Assembly (NCBI GenBank): GCA_900550505.1
Contig: URSI01000086.1
Location: 1-5,722 of the forward strand
Length of the DNA: 5,722 nt
Direction of reading: 5' to 3'
Source: an uncultured Eubacteriales bacterium
Lineage (GTDB): Bacteria > Bacillota > Clostridia > Oscillospirales > CAG-382
A model generated the notes under the pieces. That model searched no databases and had not been told where the DNA came from. It saw only the letters and a list, made by a program, of their open reading frames with translations. Below are positions 1 to 5,722 of the stretch, one piece after another. How positions within the stretch are numbered: the first letter of the stretch is position 1; every line of letters starts with the position of its first letter. The position numbers were made by a program, and so were the translations under genes.

Positions 1-540
1 CTGATAGGTATAGCTGCGGTATGCGCTCGTCACACTGACATCGCCGTAACCGCATGCGGCAGCCTCGGTAAGAAACGCAAACAGCGCCGCCTCTGCCTCT
101 CTCACCATCATCTGCGTCGCACGCCCGTCATCTCTTGTAAATCTGACATCGACAAGGTCTTCAGGCACATATGACGCCGGCAGCGTATTGTCGGGGTTGA
201 GAAGGATAAGAAAACCGTCGCGGTCCTCCGGCTCTATCGCCCACATATAGTCACTGACATCGGTGACATAGGTATAGGTATATTCCGGTTCGCTCGTATC
301 CGGCTCGCTCGTATCCGGAGTGCTCGTACTCGTCGACGGTTCGCTCGTATCGGTACCTGCCGAGGTTTCGTCTCCGCCCTGAGACTGTGACGGCAAAGAG
401 ACAGACGGTATGCTCGTCTCGTCTCCGCCCATGAGCACTGCGGTCAGGATTATGATGACTACGGCGATTGCCAGCATTATGAGCAATGCTACCACGCTCA
501 TGGCGCTGTTGTTTTTTCTTTTAGTCTGACGATATGCCAT
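1..540 (-). CDS. Membrane-anchored M15-family (LdcB/VanY-like) D-Ala carboxypeptidase, N-terminal part only
   Basis: The frame is open from an ATG at 538-540 to the left edge, giving 180 residues with the C-terminus missing. Residues 1-13 are basic (AYRQTKRKNN), and about 15-37 form one hydrophobic helix without a lipobox Cys, so I infer a type II anchor with the domain outside. Residues 38-88 are a low-complexity Gly/Asp/Thr/Ser/Glu/Pro linker. A folded domain then starts: FLILLNPDNTLP (110-121), YVPEDLV (124-130) and TSAYRSYTYQ (171-180) match the N-terminal signatures of LdcB/VanY carboxypeptidases. Such enzymes trim the terminal D-Ala of peptidoglycan stem peptides. The zinc ligands and catalytic residues (SxHxxGxAxD and ExWH motifs in the family) lie beyond the window, so activity cannot be judged. 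The start is supported by an AAAGGA Shine-Dalgarno 7 nt upstream. It is separated from the upstream operon by 71 bp. Tetra- versus pentapeptide specificity cannot be told. Confidence 0.85.
   Translation of the reverse strand, partial: MAYRQTKRKNNSAMSVVALLIMLAIAVVIIILTAVLMGGDETSIPSVSLPSQSQGGDETSAGTDTSEPSTSTSTPDTSEPDTSEPEYTYTYVTDVSDYMWAIEPEDRDGFLILLNPDNTLPASYVPEDLVDVRFTRDDGRATQMMVREAEAALFAFLTEAAACGYGDVSVTSAYRSYTYQ
286..351 (-). repeat. 15-bp tandem repeat coding for the DTSEP linker of the peptidase
   Basis: On the plus strand, CGGTTCGCTCGTATC occurs at 286-300 and 337-351, a one-base variant (CGGCTCGCTCGTATC) at 301-315, and a diverged copy at 316-330; six bases, 331-336, break the phase-regular array. 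The unit is a multiple of three, so each good copy encodes Asp-Thr-Ser-Glu-Pro. The near-identical DNA suggests recent unit duplication and not only selection for a low-complexity peptide. It lies between the membrane helix and the catalytic domain, where length change would be tolerated. Confidence 0.85.
361..429 (-). repeat. Duplicated GGDETS-coding segment in the same linker
   Basis: The hexapeptide GGDETS is encoded twice, at 427-412 (with 429 as first base; residues 38-43) and at 378-361 (residues 55-60). The two 18-bp copies differ at three positions (GAG/GAA, ACG/ACC, AGC/TCG bases), and are separated by a Ser/Pro/Gln-rich stretch. Together with the 15-bp array this shows that most of the linker arose by short duplications. 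Confidence 0.6.
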
Positions 541-547
541 TTTTCTT

Positions 548-553
548 TCCTTT
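548..553 (-). promoter_or_regulatory. Shine-Dalgarno site of the M15 peptidase gene
   Basis: Read on the minus strand this is AAAGGA, within a purine-rich GAAAGGAAAG stretch, 7 nt before the ATG at 540. It fixes that ATG as the start, ahead of the later in-frame Met at residue 14, which would lose the basic cytoplasmic tail. Confidence 0.75.
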
Positions 554-569
554 CGGTTATGTTATGAGT

Positions 570-578
570 ATCATATCA
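570..578 (-). promoter_or_regulatory. Candidate extended -10 promoter for the M15 peptidase gene
   Basis: On the minus strand the sequence is TGATATGAT: a TATGAT hexamer (one mismatch to TATAAT) preceded by TG one base away, the extended -10 pattern. The hexamer 17 bp upstream (GCGCTT) is a poor -35, which an extended -10 can offset. Transcription would begin near 563, giving a leader of about 23 nt that holds the Shine-Dalgarno site. This is a prediction from consensus only. Confidence 0.45.
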
Positions 579-592
579 TCCGGTCACCCGGA
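579..592. repeat. Short inverted repeat next to the candidate promoter
   Basis: TCCGG-TCAC-CCGGA is a perfect 5-bp inverted repeat with a 4-nt loop. It sits directly upstream of the extended -10, in the spacer between it and any -35, so it could be an operator-like site or a weak hairpin. No T-run follows it in the direction of transcription, so it is not a standard intrinsic terminator. Confidence 0.35.
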
Positions 593-599
593 AAGCGCA

Positions 600-617
600 T
601 GCTGAAGACATTCAGCA
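600..617. repeat. Hairpin overlapping the stop codon of the DUF2344 gene
   Basis: TGCTGAA-GACA-TTCAGCA forms a perfect 7-bp stem with a 4-nt loop, and the TGA stop of the upstream gene (612-614) lies in one arm. It could protect the 3' end of the operon message or slow the polymerase. It has modest GC content and no U-tract after it, so I do not call it a terminator. Confidence 0.4.
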
Positions 618-1247
618 AAATGGTTCGAGCCGGGAGTTAAAAAATCCGGCGCGTGTTATAACACAGCTTTGTACGGGAAACCTTGAAGCGGCAAAATCCC
701 GTATGTAATTCGGATTCAGATAATCATCGGGCGCTGCTGCCAGAACACAATGAAGGATTACACCGTCTTCCGTGTCCTGCACCGTCACGCTGTTTATCTC
801 ATTTGAAATATCCGTTTGCGCGCACGAGCGTTTCGTTTTTTTTGTGACGACAACGCTCCCCTCAAATATCGCCTGAACCTCCGTCGCCGGCGCGTCCGTT
901 TCAAGCGCCAGCTCATAGGACGCCCAACGGCACTCCGACAGCTTCATGACGGGCGGTGCCGCCTTATGTATGGCGAGAAACGGAGACGTAACGGCATTCA
1001 TTCTGTCCCTTATCTCATCATACGGAAGCTCTTCGGTCAGCGAAAAATCAAATATCTCGTTCAGCCCCCGCTGATACATCGCCAACGGTGCGGCAAAAAC
1101 CACCCTGGCGTGGGGATTGAAACCCTCCGTGAACGCCACCGGAAGCCCCGAACGCATCAGCAGCCGCGCAACGGCACGGTTAAGGTCAAGGTGCGAAAAA
1201 TATACTGCGCGTCCTGTCTTTGAAAAAAATATCCTTACGGGCAGCAT
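612..1247 (-). CDS. DUF2344 / TIGR03936 radical SAM-associated protein
   Basis: This 211-residue protein belongs to the TIGR03936 (DUF2344) family, found beside or fused to the C-terminus of TIGR03960 radical SAM proteins. Visible hallmarks are RIFFSKTGRAVYFSHLDLNR (5-24), SGLPVAFTEGFNPHARVVFA (33-52), the LNEIFDFSL strand (62-70), KLSECRWASYEL (102-113) and KKTKRSCAQTDI (136-147), in the family's order. Length is near the usual 210-240 residues. No membrane segment, signal peptide or catalytic motif is evident, so it is probably a cytoplasmic accessory or substrate-binding subunit; its biochemical role is not established. The ATG at 1245-1247 lies within the last codons of the radical SAM gene, overlapping it by 13 bp, with AGGGGG 7 nt upstream. 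That arrangement implies coupled translation and matched amounts of the two proteins. An eight-adenine run (836-843) occurs in the coding strand without breaking the frame. Confidence 0.88.
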   Translation of the reverse strand: MLPVRIFFSKTGRAVYFSHLDLNRAVARLLMRSGLPVAFTEGFNPHARVVFAAPLAMYQRGLNEIFDFSLTEELPYDEIRDRMNAVTSPFLAIHKAAPPVMKLSECRWASYELALETDAPATEVQAIFEGSVVVTKKTKRSCAQTDISNEINSVTVQDTEDGVILHCVLAAAPDDYLNPNYIRDFAASRFPVQSCVITRAGFFNSRLEPFC

Positions 1248-3082
1248 GATCCTTCCCCCTTAAAGCAGGCAGCCCCGCAGCCCGAGCACGCGGTCCGGCA
1301 ATCCGGCGTGGTTTTTGCCTCTGCCGCCTTGTGCGCCTCGCGGAGCAAAAACTCCTTAGTGACGCCTATGTCGATGAAATCCCACGGCAATATCTCGTTT
1401 TCTTCTCTCTTTCTGTTGGCGTAAAACGCAGGGTCTATTCCCGTTTCATCAAAAACGCTCTGCCAGTCGTTCAGCCTGAAAAACTCGTCCCATCCGTCAA
1501 ATCTGAAACCTCTCTCAGCCGCTTTCAGCAATGCGGCTGAAAGCCGTCTGTCGCCGCGCGCAAATACCGCCTCCAGGCGGCTGACGGACGCGTCATGATA
1601 ATTATACGTTATCCTCCGGCTGCTTATCGACTCCTTCAGCAACAGCTGCCTGCGGTGAAGCTCATCCGGCAGGATCTGCGGTTCCCACTGGAACGGAGTG
1701 AACGGCTTCGGAACAAAGCACGCGACCGACAGAGTTACGGCCGGGCTCTTGCCCTTCGGACGTCCGGGAAGTGAGTAAAACGAATCTATCACCGACTTGC
1801 CGAGCTGCGCTATCGCGCATATGTCCTCATCCGTTTCGGTGGGCAGCCCGTTCATGAAATACAGCTTCACACTTGTTTTCCCCGCCTCGAAAGCGATGCG
1901 ACAGGCCTCAAGAATCTCTTCTTCGGTGATGTTTTTGTTTATCACGTCACGCATCCTCTGGCTGCCCGCCTCCGGCGCGAAAGTAATGCCGCTCTTGCGA
2001 ACGCTCATGACCTTTTCCATCAGCTCTTTGTAAAAGCTGTCCACACGCATCGAAGGCAGCGAAAGGCTCACATGACGCGGAGTCGTCCATTCCAGCAGCG
2101 AATCCGTCAGCTCGGGCAGCCCGGAATAATCGCTTATGCTCAGAGACATGAGGGATATCTCGTCATACCCGGTCCCGCTTACAAGCTCCCTCGCAAGCAC
2201 GTTCAGCTTTTGCGGGCTGCGCTCACGGTACGGGCGGCAGACCATGCCCGCCTGGCAGAACCGGCAGCCGCGCAGGCAGCCGCGCGCCGTTTCCAGCATC
2301 ACACGGTCATGCACCGCCTCAATGAACGGCACCGCCGGACAGGTGGGGTAATACACCTCGTCGAGCTCGGTCGCGACAGCCTTCTGCACGCGCTGCGGCG
2401 CGCCGTCCTTCGGGAGAAAAGAAGCGATCGTTCCGTCTGCCCCGTATGTAACTTCATACAGCGACGGTACATATATACCGTCACACCACAGCTTTGAAGC
2501 GGCAAGTTTCAAAAATTCCTTCTTACCTTTGCCCTGATTTTTGCATTCGCGCAGCAGCGAAACGAATTTCACCAGCGACTTTTCGCCCTCTCCGATGGAA
2601 AACGCATCGAAAAAATCCGCCAAAGGCTCGGGGTTATAAGTACACACGCCGCCTCCGATAATAACGGGCATATCGTCCGTCCTTTCGTCGGCGAGCAGCG
2701 GCAGCCCGGCGAGCCGGAGCATATACAGCACATTCGTATAGCAAAGCTCATAGCCCATGGAAAATCCGATCACGTCAAATTCCGCCAGCGCCTGACCGCT
2801 CTCAAGCGTGGAAAGACGCACGCCCTCTTTCAGCATCAGATCTCCCATGTCCGGCCACGGAGCAAAGCAGCGCTCACAGCGCACGAAATCCTCGGCATTG
2901 AGCGCGCCGTACAGTATCTTCATCCCCAGATTGGACATCCCGATCTCATAGGAATCGGGAAAACAGAAGGCAAACGATATCTCGCCCTCCCTGCGTGGCT
3001 TACGGATCTCCCCGTATTCTCCGCCTGTATACCGCCCGGGCTTCTCGACCCGCAGCAGCAGATCTTCAATAGTTTTTTTCAC
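1235..3082 (-). CDS. TIGR03960-type radical SAM protein with N-terminal B12-binding-like domain
   Basis: The 615-residue protein has three parts. Residues about 1-250 form the B12-binding-like domain, with RYTGGEYGE (17-25), FCFPDSYEIGMSNLGMKILY (39-58), FAPWPDMGD (73-81), ESGQALAEFDVIGFSMGYEL (94-113) and NPEPLADFFD plus IGEGE (150-167). No DxHxxG cobalamin motif is present, so B12 binding is doubtful. The radical SAM core follows: ETARGCLRGCRFC carries the CxxxCxxC ligands C269, C273 and C276 for the 4Fe-4S cluster that cleaves S-adenosylmethionine; SLSISDYSGL (313-322), APEAGSQRMRDVINKNIT (369-386) and YFMNGLPTETDEDI (408-421) are typical of the group. The C-terminus ends in a Cys-rich tail (C595, C599, C602, C606, C613, C614). 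The family's reaction is unknown to me. The GTG start overlaps the uvrA TGA as GTGA, and the N-terminus then fits the family. It is coupled to the DUF2344 gene downstream. Confidence 0.92.
   Translation of the reverse strand: MKKTIEDLLLRVEKPGRYTGGEYGEIRKPRREGEISFAFCFPDSYEIGMSNLGMKILYGALNAEDFVRCERCFAPWPDMGDLMLKEGVRLSTLESGQALAEFDVIGFSMGYELCYTNVLYMLRLAGLPLLADERTDDMPVIIGGGVCTYNPEPLADFFDAFSIGEGEKSLVKFVSLLRECKNQGKGKKEFLKLAASKLWCDGIYVPSLYEVTYGADGTIASFLPKDGAPQRVQKAVATELDEVYYPTCPAVPFIEAVHDRVMLETARGCLRGCRFCQAGMVCRPYRERSPQKLNVLARELVSGTGYDEISLMSLSISDYSGLPELTDSLLEWTTPRHVSLSLPSMRVDSFYKELMEKVMSVRKSGITFAPEAGSQRMRDVINKNITEEEILEACRIAFEAGKTSVKLYFMNGLPTETDEDICAIAQLGKSVIDSFYSLPGRPKGKSPAVTLSVACFVPKPFTPFQWEPQILPDELHRRQLLLKESISSRRITYNYHDASVSRLEAVFARGDRRLSAALLKAAERGFRFDGWDEFFRLNDWQSVFDETGIDPAFYANRKREENEILPWDFIDIGVTKEFLLREAHKAAEAKTTPDCRTACSGCGAACFKGEGSCCP
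1255..1260 (-). promoter_or_regulatory. Shine-Dalgarno site of the DUF2344 gene, inside the radical SAM gene
   Basis: AGGGGG on the minus strand lies 7 nt before the ATG at 1247, and a second AAGG lies 3 nt before it. Both are inside the Lys-Gly-Glu-Gly codons of the radical SAM tail. The site decides the start and places initiation where terminating ribosomes arrive. Confidence 0.7.
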
Positions 3083-5722
3083 TCGTTCTCAAGCACCTTT
3101 TTAAGATATTGTCCGGTGTATGACGCCTCGTATGCGGCGACCTGCTCGGGCGTCCCGGAAACGAGCACGCGTCCGCCTCCGTCTCCGCCCTCCGGACCCA
3201 GGTCTATCACATGGTCGGCGACCTTTATTATGTCAAGATTGTGCTCTATGACCACCACGGTATTTCCCGCGTCCACAAGCCGCTCAAGCACTTCTCTGAG
3301 CTTGTCGACATCGTAGGTGTGGAGCCCGGTCGTCGGCTCGTCCAGGATATACAGCGTGCGCCCGGTGGATCTGCGCGACAGCTCCGTCGCCAGCTTCACA
3401 CGCTGAGCCTCGCCCCCGGAAAGCGTTGTCGACGACTGACCTATCCGGATATATCCGAGCCCCACGTCCGACAGCGTCTTGAGCTTGCGGCTTATTTTCG
3501 GGTGATTGGAGAAAAACTCCACTCCCTCGTCAACGGTCATGTCAAGTACATCGCTGATGCTCTTCCCCTTGTATTTGACCTCAAGCGTCTCTCTGTTATA
3601 CCTTTTGCCCTTGCAGACGTCGCAGGGGACATATACGTCGGGCAAAAAATGCATTTCTATCAAAAGCGTGCCGTCGCCCTGACAAGCCTCACAGCGTCCG
3701 CCTTTCACATTGAACGAGAACCGCCCTTCCCTGTAACCGCGCTGCTTTGCCTCCGGCACCGCCGCGAACACCGCCCGTATATCGGTGAACACGCCGGTAT
3801 ACGTCGCAGGGTTGGAACGCGGAGTGCGCCCGATAGGCGACTGGTCTATCGCTATGACCTTATCGATGTTTTCAAGTCCCTCAACAGAGTCGCACCCCAC
3901 AGGCGAACCGCCCGCAAGCATACGCCGCACGGAACTGTAAAGTATCCCGTTGACGAGCGAGGATTTACCGCTGCCCGAAACTCCGGTGACACATATAAAC
4001 TTGCCCAGCGGAAAGTTGACCGTTATATTTTTGAGGTTGTTGACGTGTGCGCCGCGCACCGTGAGGGACAAACCGTTGCCGCTGCGGCGTTCTGCCGGAA
4101 CGACTATCTTCATTCTCCCCGCAAGATACGCACCCGTCAATGAAGCTTCACAGCTCATGACCTCTTCCGGCGTGCCCGCAGCGACTATTTCGCCGCCGTG
4201 CACACCTGCCCTCGGCCCGACGTCAACTATATAGTCGGCGGCTCTCATCGTCTCCTCGTCATGCTCGACGACGATGACCGTATTCCCGTTGTCTCTCAGC
4301 CGCAGCAATGTATCTATCAGTTTCCTGTTGTCGCGCTGGTGCAGACCGATGCTCGGCTCGTCAAGTATATAAAGCACGCCCACCAGCGAAGAGCCTATCT
4401 GAGTTGCCAGGCGTATACGCTGCGCCTCACCGCCGGAAAGCGTCGACGCCTTGCGGGAAAGCGTAAGATAATCAAGCCCCACGCTCGTCAGAAACCCGAG
4501 CCTTGACCGTATCTCCTTGACTATGTCGTGCGCTATCACCGCATCCTTGCCCGTAAATCTGAGTGTTTCAAAAAACTCGCCGGCCTTCCGCACGGAGAGC
4601 TCCGTCAGGTCGATGATGCTCAATCCGCCGACAGTCACCGCAAGCGATTCTTTTTTAAGACGTTTTCCCCCGCAGTCATGACACGGCACGCTGTCCATGA
4701 ACTGCTCATAATATTCCCGGATCTCGTCGTTGCTTTCCGCGGCGCTCATACGGCGGGTAATGGTCTCAACTATGCCCTCAAATCTCGGCTCTGCGGGCGA
4801 ATGACGCTTGACACCCTCGGGTCTGAGATTGCCGTACATCAGCAGCCGGTACGCCTCCGGACTGTACTCGCATATCGGAGTGTCGACGGTAAAACCGTAA
4901 AACTGTCCTATCGTATTGAACCATTTGCCCGAATAGCTTGAGTCGTCGATGGAACGAAAACCGTTTACCGCGACAGCGCCCTGTGAGAGCGAAAGCGAAC
5001 GGTCCGGAATGATCTTGTCAGGCGATATCACGAGTTTTTCGCCCAGACCCGAGCAAGTAGGGCATGCGCCAAACGGGCTGTTGAAGCTGAACATCCTCGG
5101 AGCGAGCTCGCCGAGACTTATACCGTGCTCACGGCAGGCATAATTCTGTGAATACGTCTTCTCCGGCGCCTCGCCCTCCCCGGGCTCGTTCAGCAAAACC
5201 GTAACCACTCCGCCTGCCTGGCGGCATGCGTTCTCTACCGAATCGGTAAGCCGCGTCCTCAGAGACTCACGCATGACGAGCCTGTCGACCACGATATCGA
5301 TATTGTGCTTTTTCTGTTTGTCAAGCACGATCTCTTCGTCGAGCTCATACATTACGCCGTCGACGCGCACACGGACAAAGCCGGCGCGTCTCGCGTCCTC
5401 AAATATCTTTTCGTGCGTGCCCTTTTTGCCCGAAACCACGGGCGCAAGCACGAGAAATCGCGTGCCTTCGGGCAGAGTGAGTATATCGTCTACGATCTCG
5501 TCGACCGATTGCTGAAGTATCGGTTCCCCGCACACCGGGCAGTGAGGCACGCCGACCCGCGCGTAAAGCAATCGCAGATAATCATATATCTCCGTCACGG
5601 TGCCGACTGTTGAACGCGGGTTTTTCGAGGTGGATTTCTGGTCTATGGAAATTGCCGGAGAAAGTCCCTCGATTTTTTCTACATTTGGTTTTTCCATCTG
5701 TCCTAAAAACTGTCTGGCATAG
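3079..5722 (-). CDS. uvrA: UvrA, excinuclease ABC subunit A, N-terminally cut by the window edge
   Basis: UvrA is the damage-sensing ATPase of nucleotide excision repair: its dimer loads UvrB onto lesions. The frame is open to the right edge: before the Met at 5697 it reads YARQFLGQ, conserved UvrA sequence, so that Met is internal (near E. coli residue 68) and about 59 residues with the first Walker A are missing. Counting that Met as 1, the UvrB-binding region is about 64-185 and the DNA-binding insertion about 220-335. ABC signatures are LSGGEAQR at 420-427 and 759-766 (within TLSGGEAQR), Walker B segments are YILDEPSIGLH (443-453) and YILDEPTTGLH (783-793), and the second Walker A is GVSGSGKSS (572-580). 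Zinc-ligand pairs are C188/H191 with C212/C215, C339/C342, and C669/C672 with C692/C695. In C188-x2-H191 a His replaces the Cys seen in E. coli. Expected full length is about 939 residues. The gene is intact and looks functional; uvrB is often just upstream, but that is outside view. Confidence 0.98.
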   Translation of the reverse strand, partial: YARQFLGQMEKPNVEKIEGLSPAISIDQKSTSKNPRSTVGTVTEIYDYLRLLYARVGVPHCPVCGEPILQQSVDEIVDDILTLPEGTRFLVLAPVVSGKKGTHEKIFEDARRAGFVRVRVDGVMYELDEEIVLDKQKKHNIDIVVDRLVMRESLRTRLTDSVENACRQAGGVVTVLLNEPGEGEAPEKTYSQNYACREHGISLGELAPRMFSFNSPFGACPTCSGLGEKLVISPDKIIPDRSLSLSQGAVAVNGFRSIDDSSYSGKWFNTIGQFYGFTVDTPICEYSPEAYRLLMYGNLRPEGVKRHSPAEPRFEGIVETITRRMSAAESNDEIREYYEQFMDSVPCHDCGGKRLKKESLAVTVGGLSIIDLTELSVRKAGEFFETLRFTGKDAVIAHDIVKEIRSRLGFLTSVGLDYLTLSRKASTLSGGEAQRIRLATQIGSSLVGVLYILDEPSIGLHQRDNRKLIDTLLRLRDNGNTVIVVEHDEETMRAADYIVDVGPRAGVHGGEIVAAGTPEEVMSCEASLTGAYLAGRMKIVVPAERRSGNGLSLTVRGAHVNNLKNITVNFPLGKFICVTGVSGSGKSSLVNGILYSSVRRMLAGGSPVGCDSVEGLENIDKVIAIDQSPIGRTPRSNPATYTGVFTDIRAVFAAVPEAKQRGYREGRFSFNVKGGRCEACQGDGTLLIEMHFLPDVYVPCDVCKGKRYNRETLEVKYKGKSISDVLDMTVDEGVEFFSNHPKISRKLKTLSDVGLGYIRIGQSSTTLSGGEAQRVKLATELSRRSTGRTLYILDEPTTGLHTYDVDKLREVLERLVDAGNTVVVIEHNLDIIKVADHVIDLGPEGGDGGGRVLVSGTPEQVAAYEASYTGQYLKKVLENE
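3094..3099 (-). promoter_or_regulatory. Shine-Dalgarno site for the GTG start of the radical SAM gene
   Basis: AAGGTG on the minus strand lies 11 nt before the GTG, within the last codons of uvrA. The spacing is long and the start codon is weak, so the gene probably depends partly on ribosomes that have just finished uvrA at the overlapping GTGA. Confidence 0.5.

Noticed and set aside
286..351. CRISPR-like or regulatory direct repeat array
   Set aside because: The units are contiguous 15-mers with no spacers, and they keep the reading frame of the peptidase linker, so they are coding repeats.
579..617. Rho-independent terminator after the DUF2344 gene
   Set aside because: The two stems are short (5 and 7 bp), of modest stability, and neither is followed by a U-tract in the direction of transcription.
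816..1223. 135-codon plus-strand open frame antisense to the DUF2344 gene
   Set aside because: Its Arg-rich composition and complete overlap with a recognisable family protein on the other strand mark it as a shadow.
2072..2497. 141-codon plus-strand open frame antisense to the radical SAM core
   Set aside because: It is opposite the CxxxCxxC region and is Arg/Ala/Gln-rich without known motifs. No convincing ribosome site or separate promoter was seen.
3073..3079. Programmed frameshift at the A7 run joining uvrA to the radical SAM protein
   Set aside because: The run follows the uvrA TGA and is at codons 2-3 of the next gene, so ribosomes translating uvrA terminate before they can slip there. 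Both proteins also have normal family ends, so a fusion is not needed.
3211..4143. 310-codon plus-strand open frame antisense to uvrA
   Set aside because: It lies wholly opposite the conserved second ATPase domain of uvrA. Its translation is Arg/His/Leu-rich with no recognisable domain, as expected for an antisense shadow of a GC-rich gene.
5695..5697. ATG that could be taken as the uvrA start
   Set aside because: The frame stays open upstream to the window edge and encodes YARQFLGQ, conserved UvrA sequence, so this Met is internal and the gene is cut by the window.

Overview
The window reads as ordinary chromosomal DNA of a Gram-positive, Clostridia-type Firmicute (Bacillota). The clues are a Firmicute-style UvrA, a radical SAM/DUF2344 gene pair typical of Clostridia and relatives, and a membrane-anchored LdcB/VanY-type carboxypeptidase. 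Base composition is moderately GC-rich by eye, and no gene stands out by codon use. All four genes lie on the minus strand, so transcription runs from high to low coordinates. I see no tRNA, rRNA, CRISPR array, insertion sequence or phage gene.

Layout in transcription order: (1) 5722-3079 is uvrA, nearly complete but missing about 59 N-terminal residues beyond the window edge. (2) 3082-1235 is a radical SAM protein of the TIGR03960 type, with a GTG start that overlaps the uvrA stop by 4 bp. (3) 1247-612 is a DUF2344/TIGR03936 protein that overlaps the radical SAM gene by 13 bp. (4) A 71-bp gap follows, with two short inverted repeats and a plausible extended -10 promoter. (5) 540-1 is the N-terminal part of a membrane-anchored M15-family peptidase with a Thr/Ser/Glu/Pro-rich linker built on a 15-bp tandem repeat; it continues past the left edge.

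The first three genes look like one translationally coupled operon. UvrA acts in nucleotide excision repair. The radical SAM protein and its DUF2344 partner are a conserved pair, found as neighbours or as one fused polypeptide, and I know of no established reaction for them. The peptidase probably has its own promoter and acts in cell-wall remodelling. I found no clearly new multi-gene system. The most interesting parts are the uncharacterised radical SAM/DUF2344 pair with its cysteine-rich tail, its coupling to uvrA, and the repeat-built linker of the peptidase. The longer plus-strand open frames are antisense shadows of these genes.
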